A DNA stretch of 64,000 nucleotides from Nocardia colli. Its GTDB lineage: Bacteria; Actinomycetota; Actinomycetes; Mycobacteriales; Mycobacteriaceae. Below, piece after piece: positions 27,550-35,162 of this stretch. Each line of letters begins with the position of its first letter. The first letter of the stretch is position 1. Under the pieces are notes generated by a model, which saw nothing but the letters and a program-made list of their open reading frames with translations, made no database searches and was not told where the DNA came from. The translations under genes and the position numbers were made by a program. The DNA is taken from contig NZ_VXLC01000004.1 in assembly GCF_008704205.1 (NCBI RefSeq), positions 558,001 through 622,000 of the forward strand, read 5' to 3'.

Positions 27550-28185
27550 TTATGCGCGGTAGGTCTCGTGGTGGACGGCGTCGTGCAGCGGGCGACGGGT
27601 GCGCCAGCCGAAGCGTTCCAGGTCGGGGGTCTGCTGGAATTCGTGCACCGGGCCGACGCACAGCCAGGCGATCGGGCGGATGCCGTCGGGCAAGCCGACG
27701 AGGTCGGTGAGGAATTCGGGGTCGTAGAAGGACACCCAGCCGACGCCGACGCCCTCCGCGGTGGCGGCCAGCCACAGGTTCTGAATCGCGAGAACGGCGG
27801 AGTAGACCCCGGTTTCGGGCACGGTGGCACGGCCGAGCACCTGCGGTCCGCCGCGGTCGTGGTCGTAGCTGACCACGATGCCGGTGCCGCTCTCGATAAT
27901 GCCCTCGATCTTGATCGGCTCGAAGGTGGCCGCGCGTTCCGCCGGCAGCCCCGCCCGGAATTCGACCCGCTTGTCCGCTACATGATCGGCGAACTTGCGC
28001 AGCGTGCTCGGGTCGCGCACCACCACGAAATCCCACGGCTGCGAATTGCCGACACTCGGCGCCCGATGCGCCGCCTCCAGCATCCGCCACAGCGTCGCGT
28101 CGTCCACCGGCTCCCCGGTGAACTCGGCCCGCACGTCCCGCCGGGTCCGGATGGCCTCGTAAACGCTCAGCTCAGCAGCACACAT
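27550..28185 (-). CDS. bluB: 5,6-dimethylbenzimidazole synthase (BluB-like nitroreductase)
   Basis: BluB destroys FMNH2 with oxygen to make the lower ligand of cobalamin. The 211-residue protein shows the family pattern: RRDVRAEF near the N-terminus, MLEAAHRAPSVGNSQPWDFV, GVGVGWVSFYDPEFL and PIAWLCVGPV. The RRDVR opening and the GW(V)SF block separate BluB from ordinary nitroreductases. No other cobalamin gene and no cobalamin riboswitch is visible in the window. The ATG at 28185 has no strong ribosome site. A flavin reductase of related fold remains possible. Confidence 0.82.
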   Translation of the reverse strand: MCAAELSVYEAIRTRRDVRAEFTGEPVDDATLWRMLEAAHRAPSVGNSQPWDFVVVRDPSTLRKFADHVADKRVEFRAGLPAERAATFEPIKIEGIIESGTGIVVSYDHDRGGPQVLGRATVPETGVYSAVLAIQNLWLAATAEGVGVGWVSFYDPEFLTDLVGLPDGIRPIAWLCVGPVHEFQQTPDLERFGWRTRRPLHDAVHHETYRA

Positions 28186-28280
28186 GCGGCCCAGTCAACC
28201 AGCCGCGCGACCGCGGCAATCAGCGGCCCGGAACACGACGGTGCGGGCGGCACATTCCGCCGCCCGCACCGGTCAGATGC

Positions 28281-28511
28281 CTACCGCCGCCACTGCCCGT
28301 AATGCTCGACGACGTTGCCGTTGCCATCGCGATCGCAGGTACCGCTCAGCAGGCCAGGGGTGTTGACGAGGTCCTTTTCCAGCTGCCTTGCGCAGTCCCA
28401 TTCGGCGTCCGGGCCGGAGTAGACCTGTCCGTCGTAGGCCGACGCCACCCCGGTCGCCCCGAGGCCGATGGTCGCGGCGGCGGCACAGGCATAGAAGACT
28501 TTACGAAACAT
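28281..28511 (-). CDS. Small secreted protein, copy A
   Basis: A 76-residue protein with an N-terminal signal peptide MFRKVFYACAAAATIGLGAT and a likely cleavage site after ASA, leaving a mature domain of about 50 residues with two cysteines (DAEWDCARQLEKDL, LSGTCDRDGNG) and a terminal YGQWRR. GGGAGGG lies eight bases before the ATG. It is a paralogue of the next upstream gene (28648-28872); both share the frame WDC.RQ...DL...PGL.S..C..DGNG and near-identical leader sequence. Function unknown; an exported, possibly disulfide-bonded, small protein. Confidence 0.8.
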   Translation of the reverse strand: MFRKVFYACAAAATIGLGATGVASAYDGQVYSGPDAEWDCARQLEKDLVNTPGLLSGTCDRDGNGNVVEHYGQWRR

Positions 28512-28647
28512 GATGAATCCCTCCCGATTCCACGGCCCGGCTCTCCCATATCGCCGGAGCCGTTTCCGACGCTATCAGGACGGCGCGCGATCGAACCTGC
28601 CGAGATTCACGAAAGTTATTCGGCAGTGCCATGTTTCGGAGAAGTCT

Positions 28648-28872
28648 TTACTTCCATTGCTCGAACGTCACGGTATAGCCGCCGTTGCCGTCGGACTTGC
28701 AGCTGACGCTTTGCAGACCAGGGTTGTCCGTCAGGTCCTGATCCATCTGCCTGCTGCAATCCCAGTAGGCGTTGGGGCCATTGAAGTATTGCCCGTTGAA
28801 GGCGGACGCGACGCCTGCGGCGCCCAGCCCGATGGCGACCGCGGCGCAGGCACAGAAAACCGTACGAAACAT
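28648..28872 (-). CDS. Small secreted protein, copy B
   Basis: A 74-residue paralogue of the preceding entry: signal peptide MFRTVFCACAAVAIGLGAAG, cleavage after ASA, mature part FNGQYFNGPNAYWDCSRQMD then two conserved cysteines and terminal FEQWK. The ATG at 28872 has GGGAGGG eight bases upstream; an in-frame start at 28932 would bury the signal peptide. The sequence upstream of both genes is also similar (shared tatcaggacg and ccggarccg words), so the duplication included the promoter. Confidence 0.8.
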   Translation of the reverse strand: MFRTVFCACAAVAIGLGAAGVASAFNGQYFNGPNAYWDCSRQMDQDLTDNPGLQSVSCKSDGNGGYTVTFEQWK

Positions 28873-29087
28873 GTGAATCCCTCCCATTGCGAATGGTCCG
28901 GGTCCTCCCATGACGCCGGAACCGCTTCCCAATTTATCAGGACGCGGTGCCGTCGACCAGGGTGGAATTCACGAGATACATTGGGCACTGCCATATTTCG
29001 GCGAAATGTGCGGGACGTCGATTCGAATCGATCGAATAGGGTGCACATTCCTGAGCGGCCCGGATCGGCGAATCCGGGCCGACTGCC

Positions 29088-30362
29088 TTATTTCGTCAGT
29101 TGCAGCTCGCGCGCGGCCGGCGCGGGGCGGCGGGAGAAGCGCTTGCGGCCCTCGGCGAGGGCGGTGCGCAGGCCGCGGCGCTTGCCGGTCTCCGGGTCGA
29201 TCACCGGGGTGGTGACGCCGGCGAACTTGCGCTCCGAGGCGGTTTCGGGCGCGTCGTCGGCGGTGTCGCGCAGGTACTTGTTCGGCAGCGACAGCTTGAG
29301 GATGGTGCGCCAGGCCTTGAAGTACTGCACCGGCAGCGAGCCGGTGGTGTAGGGCAGGTCGTACTTCTCGGCGAGCTCCCGGACCCGCACGGCGATCTCG
29401 GCGTACCGGTTGCTCGGCAGATCGGGGAACAGGTGGTGTTCGATCTGGTGGCTCAGGTTGCCGGTCATGAAGTGGGTGATCGGGCCGCCGGAGATGTTGG
29501 CACTGCCGAGCATCTGCCGCAGGTACCACTGGCCCTTGGTCTCGCCGTCGATGTCGGCCTTGGTGAACTTCTCCGCGCCGTCGGGGAAGTGACCGCAGAA
29601 GATCACCGCGTTGGACCACACGTTGCGGATCGCGTTCGCGGCGAGGTTGGCGGTGAGCGTGGAGAAGAAGGCAGGGCCGGTGAGCGCCGGGAAGATCACG
29701 TAGTCCTTGACCACCTGCTTGCCCATCTTGGTGAGCGCCTCGGTGCGCTTGCGCTCGAAGTCGGCCCGCTCCGGGGTGCCCGGCTTGAACCGGCCCGCGG
29801 CGAGCTTGCCCAGCTCCATGTGCTGGATCGCGACGCCGTATTCGAACAGCAGTTGCAGCACCAGGTTGTAGACCGGGTTGCCCAGGTTGAACGGCTTCCA
29901 CCGCTGGTCGCGGGTGACGCGCAGCAGGCCGTAGCCGATGTCGTCGTCCATGCCGAGCACGTTGGTGTACTTGTGGTGCAGGTAGTTGTGCGTGTGCTTC
30001 CAGTGCTTGGCCGCGCCCGCGTTGTCCCATTCCCAGGTGCTGGAGTGGATCTCCGGATCGTTCATCCAGTCCCACTGCCCGTGCATGGCGTTGTGCCCGA
30101 TCTCCATGTTCTCGATGATCTTGGCGGTGCCGAGCAGGGCGACGCCGGCCAGCCAGGCCGGGGGTAAGAAGCTGGCGAACAGCACGCCGCGGCCGCTGAT
30201 CTCGAGTGCGCGTTGCAGACGGATCACGTTGCGGATGTATCGCGCGTCGCGCGCACCGCGCGAGGCTTCGATATCCCGCCGGATCGCGTCGAATTCCGCG
30301 CCGAGTGCTTCCACGTCGGCCTCGGTGAGATGTGCGTATTCCTTGACATCCGAGATCGCCAT
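29088..30362 (-). CDS. Membrane fatty acid desaturase (DesA3-like), short-tail copy
   Basis: A 424-residue acyl-CoA desaturase. The three histidine boxes are GHNAMHGQWDWM (about 88), HNYLHHKYTNVLG (about 125) and HQIEHHLFPDLP (about 310), binding the di-iron centre; hydrophobic segments lie between them. The enzyme probably introduces a delta-9 double bond into stearoyl/palmitoyl-CoA, taking electrons from the ferredoxin-type reductase at 33306-34463. The ATG at 30362 has little ribosome site. Two copies of CGTA(A/G)GTTACG just upstream are a candidate operator. It is a close paralogue of the gene at 31784-33223 but lacks its coiled-coil tail. Confidence 0.92.
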   Translation of the reverse strand: MAISDVKEYAHLTEADVEALGAEFDAIRRDIEASRGARDARYIRNVIRLQRALEISGRGVLFASFLPPAWLAGVALLGTAKIIENMEIGHNAMHGQWDWMNDPEIHSSTWEWDNAGAAKHWKHTHNYLHHKYTNVLGMDDDIGYGLLRVTRDQRWKPFNLGNPVYNLVLQLLFEYGVAIQHMELGKLAAGRFKPGTPERADFERKRTEALTKMGKQVVKDYVIFPALTGPAFFSTLTANLAANAIRNVWSNAVIFCGHFPDGAEKFTKADIDGETKGQWYLRQMLGSANISGGPITHFMTGNLSHQIEHHLFPDLPSNRYAEIAVRVRELAEKYDLPYTTGSLPVQYFKAWRTILKLSLPNKYLRDTADDAPETASERKFAGVTTPVIDPETGKRRGLRTALAEGRKRFSRRPAPAARELQLTK

Positions 30363-30737
30363 GGCGGTTACAGTACCGTAAGTTACGAGACCGTAGGTTA
30401 CGTGGACCTGAACGCGGATATGGCAAATCTCCCATTGCGTTCACGATCATTCGATGCTAGGTCGCGCGCATCGACGTTACGGCGTAAAGCCTTCTCTCGC
30501 ACGGAGTTCCGGCGTGCCGGAACCTGTCCTTGTCCGCGCTCATCCTGCTCCGCCGGGCCGTCGTGCGCAACTCGAGGCGGCGTGTTCGGCCGCCCGGTGC
30601 GCGCGCCTCGATCGGCTCCTCAATCGCACTGGGGATATCCGGTCAACCAGCCGCTTTGTCGAACTTTTGCCAGCACGACACATGCTGTTCCGAAGATTCA
30701 CCTAACTTCCAGCGTCTCTGACGAATGGAGTTCGACA
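30363..30737. promoter_or_regulatory. Divergent region between desaturase and EEP hydrolase
   Basis: A 375-base gene-free stretch. It contains the two 11-base operator-like copies near the desaturase start and the EEP-hydrolase ribosome site GGAG at 30727-30730. The remaining sequence shows no repeat or hairpin that I can assign; an open frame running through it on the plus strand has no conserved features before 30738. Confidence 0.6.
30377..30402. promoter_or_regulatory. Tandem operator-like palindromes upstream of the desaturase
   Basis: CGTAAGTTACG (30377-30387, a perfect odd palindrome) and CGTAGGTTACG (30392-30402, one mismatch) lie 15 bases apart, 15-40 bases upstream of the desaturase start. 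A further copy (CGTAGGTTAGC) lies upstream of the reductase gene at 34526. The spacing suits cooperative binding of a TetR- or GntR-type dimer. Confidence 0.6.
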
Positions 30738-31736
30738 ATGCGATTATCCAAGGCGTTGCTCACGGCTGTTCTGCTCGCGAGCACCGCGCTGGTGGGGGCC
30801 GCGCCACTCGCGCAGGCCGACGACCACGCGCGCGTGCGCGTACTGACCTGGAACATCCTGCACGGTGGCCGTGAGCCCACGCCGGACAATCTGAACGACC
30901 TGATCGACCAGGTGATCGAGATCAAGCCGGACGTGTTCTTCGCCGTGGAGACCTACGGTTCCGGCGAGACCATCACCGACGCGCTGACCCGCCGCGCGCA
31001 CAACGGCCGCTACACCGGCGTCAAGATCACCGATCGCCCGGCCGGGCAGGACAACCTGTGGATCTTCACCGAATACGACGTCGTCGCGACCTATCCGAAG
31101 CCGCAGGGCGGCCCGGTGAGCGACTTCGATCTCGGCGGCGTCCGGGTGCGGGTGCCGCACGACGGTGAGCTGAATCTATTCGCCACCTGGCTCACCTACA
31201 CCGATCCGTGGGACGGCTACCTGATCGACGAGAACGCGATCGACCGCCGCGACGGCCGCGAACCGCGCAACTCGGTGGCCGCCGTGGTGCAGGCGGAGCG
31301 GGCGCAGACGCAGTACATCACCGACATCGTGCACAACCAGATTCCGCGGATGCTCGGAGGCAACACCGCGCCGATACTGCTCGGCGGAGACTTCAACACG
31401 CTGCCCGGCGCGGACTGGACGCCCGCCCAGGCGAACTGCCCGAACCACTTCGGGCTGAGCTATCCGCTGACCGCCACCAAGGCCGTCACCGACGCGGGTT
31501 TCGTGGACACCTTCCGCGCGGCCAACCCGGATGTCTGCGCGGTCCCCGGCCGGACCTGGAGTCCGCTGCCGACAGAGCAGCTGCTCACCGATCAGCGGAT
31601 CGACTTCCTCTTCGCCACGGGCCAGGTCGAGACGCGGGAGTCGCGCATCATCGATCAGCGCCTGCGCCGCCACGGCCCGGGAGTGTTCTACTCCGACCAT
31701 GCCGCGGTGGTCAGCGACTTGAAGGTGCGCTGGTGA
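30738..31736 (+). CDS. Secreted endonuclease/exonuclease/phosphatase-fold hydrolase
   Basis: A 332-residue exported protein with signal peptide MRLSKALLTAVLLASTALVG and cleavage near AQA-DD. EEP-superfamily motifs: VRVLTWNILHGG (metal Asn), FFAVETYG (metal Glu), APILLGGDFNTLPG (catalytic Asp/Asn) and the terminal YSDHAAVVSDL (Asp-His). Members include DNases, sphingomyelinases and inositol phosphatases; substrate cannot be told from sequence. GGAG is seven bases before the ATG at 30738. A perfect 11-base hairpin follows the stop. Confidence 0.85.
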   Translation: MRLSKALLTAVLLASTALVGAAPLAQADDHARVRVLTWNILHGGREPTPDNLNDLIDQVIEIKPDVFFAVETYGSGETITDALTRRAHNGRYTGVKITDRPAGQDNLWIFTEYDVVATYPKPQGGPVSDFDLGGVRVRVPHDGELNLFATWLTYTDPWDGYLIDENAIDRRDGREPRNSVAAVVQAERAQTQYITDIVHNQIPRMLGGNTAPILLGGDFNTLPGADWTPAQANCPNHFGLSYPLTATKAVTDAGFVDTFRAANPDVCAVPGRTWSPLPTEQLLTDQRIDFLFATGQVETRESRIIDQRLRRHGPGVFYSDHAAVVSDLKVRW

Positions 31737-31750
31737 TCAGTTGATCGCCG

Positions 31751-31776
31751 AGCCGGTACTCACCCGAGTACCGGCT
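31751..31776. terminator. Bidirectional hairpin terminator
   Basis: Arms AGCCGGTACTC and GAGTACCGGCT, 11 perfect pairs, loop ACCC. It sits between the convergent stops of the EEP hydrolase (31736) and the desaturase (31784) and can serve both; the plus-strand side is followed by TTCCC. Confidence 0.7.
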
Positions 31777-31783
31777 TTCCCGC

Positions 31784-33223
31784 TCAACGACGGCGGCGAG
31801 TACGGAACGACGCCCGCTGCCGAACGGCCTTGCGCCGCAACGAAGCCTGCTCGGTGCGCGCCCGCTCCTGCAACGCCACGGTGGCCTCGCGCAGCGCTTC
31901 CTTCTCGTGCTCGGCCTTCTCGCGCAGCGCGCGCTTGGCCTCGCGCAGCATTTCCTTCTCCTGCCGCGCCTTCTCCTTGAGCACCACCTTGGCCTCGCGC
32001 ATCGCCGAGCGCAGCCCGCGCCGCTGCCCGGTCTCCGGGTCGACGCCGAGCCAGCTCGCGGTGTCCGAACTCGGCAGCGACGGCAGGGTGATGCCGGCGA
32101 ACTTGCGTTCCGAGGAGGTCTCCGGCGCGTTGTCCGCGGTGGCCTTGAGGAAGCGGTCCGGCAGCGCGAGCTTGTGGATGGTGCGGAAGGCGAGCAGGTA
32201 CTGCTTGCCGAGCGAGCCGGTGGTGTAGGGCAGGTCGTACTTGTCGCACAGTTCGCGCACCCGCACGGCGATCTCCGAGTACCGATTGCTCGGCAGGTCG
32301 GGGAACAGGTGGTGCTCGATCTGGTAGCAGAGGTTGCCGCTCATGAACGCCATCGCGGGCCCGGCCTTGAAGTTGGCACTGCCGAGCATCTGCCGCAGGT
32401 ACCACTCGCCGCTGGTCTCGCCCTCGAGCTGCTCGATGGTGAACTTCTCGGCGCCGTCCGGGAAGTGGCCGCAGAAGATCACCGCGTAGGCCCACAGGTT
32501 GCGGACCAGGTTGGCCGTCGCGTTCGCCTTCAGCGTGGACATGAACGCCGGGCCGGTGAGCGCCGGGTAGAACAGGAAGTCCTTGGCCACCTGACGGGCG
32601 ATCTTGCGGCCGAACTCGCGGTTCGGCTCGGACATCAGCTCGCGCGGCGGCGTGCCGGACAGTTCCTTCTCGATGCTCCAGTCGTGCAGCGCGATGCCCC
32701 ACTCGAAGGTCGCGGCCAGCACCAGGTTGGCCAGCGGCTGCACCAGGTGGATCGGGCGCCAGGTCTCGTCGCGGGTCATCCGCAGGATGCCGAAGCCGAG
32801 GTCCTCGTCCTTGCCGAGCACGTTGGTATAGGTGTGATGGGAGTAGTTGTGCGCACGCCGCCACTGCGACGAGGGTCCGGTCTGATCCCACTCCCAGCTG
32901 CTGGAGTGGATCTCCGGGTCGTTCATCCAGTCCCACTGCCCGTGGCTGATGTTGTGCCCGAGCTCCATGTTCTCGACGATCTTGGCGACCGAGAGCAAGG
33001 CCGTGCCGGTGAGCCAGGCCCACCGGTTGCGGCTGCCGAACAGCACCGCGCGACCGGCGACCTCGAGCGCGCGCTGCGCGGCGATGGTGCGCCGGATGTA
33101 TTTCGCGTCACGTTCGCCGCGTGACTGCTCCACCGAGCGCCGGATCGAATCGAGCTCCTGCCCCAGTGTTTCGATGTCTGCCGCAGTCAGGTGGGCGAAC
33201 GCCTGAATATCGGTGATTGCCAC
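31784..33223 (-). CDS. desA3: Membrane fatty acid desaturase (DesA3-type) with a repeated coiled-coil tail
   Basis: A 479-residue acyl-CoA desaturase with boxes GHNISHGQWDWM, HNYSHHTYTNVLG and YQIEHHLFPDLP, plus the family tail ETSSERKFAGITLP and PETGQRRGLRSAM. Beyond residue 408 there are three tandem 18-residue repeats (REAKVVLKEKARQEKEML, REAKRALREKAEHEKEAL, REATVALQERARTEQASL) and a basic end RTRRRR, predicted as a charged coiled coil absent from the paralogue at 29088-30362. Downstream of the reductase gene on the same strand, it matches the Rv3230c-desA3 pair of mycobacteria, which makes oleoyl-CoA. The symbol rests on that synteny. Confidence 0.9.
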   Translation of the reverse strand: MAITDIQAFAHLTAADIETLGQELDSIRRSVEQSRGERDAKYIRRTIAAQRALEVAGRAVLFGSRNRWAWLTGTALLSVAKIVENMELGHNISHGQWDWMNDPEIHSSSWEWDQTGPSSQWRRAHNYSHHTYTNVLGKDEDLGFGILRMTRDETWRPIHLVQPLANLVLAATFEWGIALHDWSIEKELSGTPPRELMSEPNREFGRKIARQVAKDFLFYPALTGPAFMSTLKANATANLVRNLWAYAVIFCGHFPDGAEKFTIEQLEGETSGEWYLRQMLGSANFKAGPAMAFMSGNLCYQIEHHLFPDLPSNRYSEIAVRVRELCDKYDLPYTTGSLGKQYLLAFRTIHKLALPDRFLKATADNAPETSSERKFAGITLPSLPSSDTASWLGVDPETGQRRGLRSAMREAKVVLKEKARQEKEMLREAKRALREKAEHEKEALREATVALQERARTEQASLRRKAVRQRASFRTRRRR

Positions 33224-33305
33224 CGGGTGTCCTTTCGCTGCTCAATTTGATTTGAGGGTACCCAAAGAACGTCGGCGGCGTTCCGGGCCGAGGCCCGGCG
33301 CTCGC

Positions 33306-34463
33306 TCAGACGTCCAGGGTGCAGTCGCCTGCCGCGGCGGAGATGCAGGTCTGCACCTTGTCGCCTTCGCGATGCTCGTCACCGTTGCGCAGATCGCGCA
33401 CGTGCCCGGAACTCAGTGTCACGACACAGGTCTGGCAGATGCCCATGCGGCAGCCGAACGGCATCTGCACGCCGGCCGCCTCGCCCGCCTCGAGCAGGCT
33501 GGTCGCGCCGTCGATCTCGGCCGTGCGGCCGGTCTTGCCGAAGATGACCGTGCCGCCCTCGCCGACCGCGCCGCGCTCGATCTCGAACCGCTCGATGTGC
33601 AGCCGGTCCGCGATGCCCGCGTCGCGCCAGTGATGCTCGATCTCGTCCAGCATCGCGGCCGGGCCGCAGGCCCAGGTCTGGCGCTCGCGCCAATCGGGGA
33701 ACTTCTCGTCCAGCCCGGCCAGCGCGAACTTGCCGTGCTCGCCGGTGAGGTTCAGGTGCGAGGTGAAACTCGGGTGCCGGTCGTGCAGGTCGCGCAGCTC
33801 GGCGCCGAACATGACGTCCTCGGCGGTGCGCGCGGAATGCAGGTGCTGCACATCGGTGACCATGTCGCGCCGGTCCATCGAGCGCAGCATCGCCAGCACC
33901 GGGGTGATGCCGCTGCCCGCGGTGAGGAACAGCACCTTCTCCGGCGGCGGGTAGGGCAGCACGAAACCGCCCTGCGGCGCGGCCAGCCGCACCACGGTGC
34001 CGACCGGGACGCCGCTGACCAGGTGGCTGGACAGGAAGCCCTCCGGCATCGCCTTCACCGCGATCGAGATGACCCGCTTGCCGCCTGCCTCCGGATCCGA
34101 CCAGTTCGGCGGGCAGGTCAGCGAGTAGGACCGCCAATGCCAGCGGCCGTCGATCAGCACGCCGATGCCGATGTATTGGCCCGGCTCGTATTTGAAGTCG
34201 AAACCCCAGCCCGGCTTGATCACCAGGGTGGCCGAGTCCGCGGTCTCCTTGCGCACGTCGACGATGCGGCCGCGCAGCTCGCGGGCCGACCACAGCGGGT
34301 TGGCCAGGTGCAGATAATCGTCCGGCAGCAGCGGGGTGGTGACTCGGGCCACGGCCCCGCGCAGCACGTTCAGCCTGCCGCCGCGCTCGGCGACCGCGGC
34401 GGCCGGAGCCTCCAGCCACTCCCGCACGCCCCGCACGGAGAATCCCCCATTTTTCGAGCTCAT
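33306..34463 (-). CDS. Flavodoxin/ferredoxin-type reductase for the desaturases (Rv3230c-like)
   Basis: A 385-residue electron-transfer protein: FAD domain (about 55-160, [20 protein letters not shown]), NAD(P) domain (about 165-285, [34 protein letters not shown]) and a C-terminal plant-type [2Fe-2S] domain with [10 protein letters not shown] and a later QTCIS cysteine. It passes electrons from NADPH to the membrane desaturase. I chose the ATG at 34463 (MSSKNGGFS), which precedes the conserved N-terminus; the frame is open to 34592. An operator-like sequence at 34516-34536 lies upstream. Confidence 0.9.
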   Translation of the reverse strand: MSSKNGGFSVRGVREWLEAPAAAVAERGGRLNVLRGAVARVTTPLLPDDYLHLANPLWSARELRGRIVDVRKETADSATLVIKPGWGFDFKYEPGQYIGIGVLIDGRWHWRSYSLTCPPNWSDPEAGGKRVISIAVKAMPEGFLSSHLVSGVPVGTVVRLAAPQGGFVLPYPPPEKVLFLTAGSGITPVLAMLRSMDRRDMVTDVQHLHSARTAEDVMFGAELRDLHDRHPSFTSHLNLTGEHGKFALAGLDEKFPDWRERQTWACGPAAMLDEIEHHWRDAGIADRLHIERFEIERGAVGEGGTVIFGKTGRTAEIDGATSLLEAGEAAGVQMPFGCRMGICQTCVVTLSSGHVRDLRNGDEHREGDKVQTCISAAAGDCTLDV

Positions 34464-34515
34464 CGCTGCCGTTCGTCTTCCTGTTCGTCGGATGCGCTGC
34501 CCACGCAACAGCCAG

Positions 34516-34536
34516 GTTACGGCATCGTAGGTTAGC
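34516..34536. promoter_or_regulatory. Operator-like site upstream of the desaturase reductase
   Basis: GTTACGG (34516-34522) followed by CGTAGGTTAGC (34526-34536) reproduces the words found twice upstream of the desaturase at 30377-30402. It lies about 55-75 bases before the reductase start. Confidence 0.5.
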
Positions 34537-34612
34537 TGACGTGTCGTGGCCGTCACCCCTATCATCCCGGGCGAACGACCGTCCGTCACCACGTCCGGGC
34601 GATAAGGGAACG

Positions 34613-35152
34613 TCAGAGCAGTTCGATCAGGAACGGCAGTTCCTGCGCGGCGTACCAGGCCAGCTGGTGGTCCTCGGCGTCGCCGAGCACGAACTCGGCG
34701 TCGGTGTCGCCGAGGTCGGCGGCGTCCACCACGTCGACCGCCTTGGCCACCTCGGGCTCGGCCTCGGCCAGGTCGACGTGCACGCAGCCGATCTGGTCGT
34801 AGGTGATCGGCGCGGCCAGCTTGACCACGGCGTCGTCGAGGTCGGGGCGCAGCTTGACGCCGGTCACGTCGGCGGCGATCACCGCGCGCCGGTAGACCGG
34901 CCGTCCGGTCGCGGCCGGCTCGGCGTCGTCGGCCGAGTCGTCGGCGTCGTCGCGTTCGGCGGCGAGCAGGCGCAGCGAGGCGCGGGCGGCCTCGCCCATC
35001 GCCACCTCGGCCAGCTCCTCGTCGTCGCCGGAGGCGTACGCCTCGCGCAGCGCCGGGGTCACCGCGAACGCGGTGCCGCCGATCGGGCGCAGCTCCCGGT
35101 TGGTGACGAGCTCGCGCAGCATCGGCACCGTCGCGGGGATGTAGACCCGCAT
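34613..35152 (-). CDS. DUF6912 family protein (Rv3231c-like)
   Basis: A 179-residue conserved actinobacterial protein. It opens [20 protein letters not shown], has [20 protein letters not shown], an acidic low-complexity stretch ([15 protein letters not shown], about 87-101) and ends with [25 protein letters not shown] is four bases before the ATG, and the start is ten bases after the upstream WS/DGAT-like stop. Function unknown; it keeps company with lipid genes in relatives. Confidence 0.82.
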   Translation of the reverse strand: MRVYIPATVPMLRELVTNRELRPIGGTAFAVTPALREAYASGDDEELAEVAMGEAARASLRLLAAERDDADDSADDAEPAATGRPVYRRAVIAADVTGVKLRPDLDDAVVKLAAPITYDQIGCVHVDLAEAEPEVAKAVDVVDAADLGDTDAEFVLGDAEDHQLAWYAAQELPFLIELL

Positions 35153-35162
35153 TTTCTCCTGA

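Noticed and set aside
27379..28280. Cobalamin riboswitch near bluB
   Set aside because: The upstream gap of bluB is short and no B12-box (GCCACTG-like) was found.
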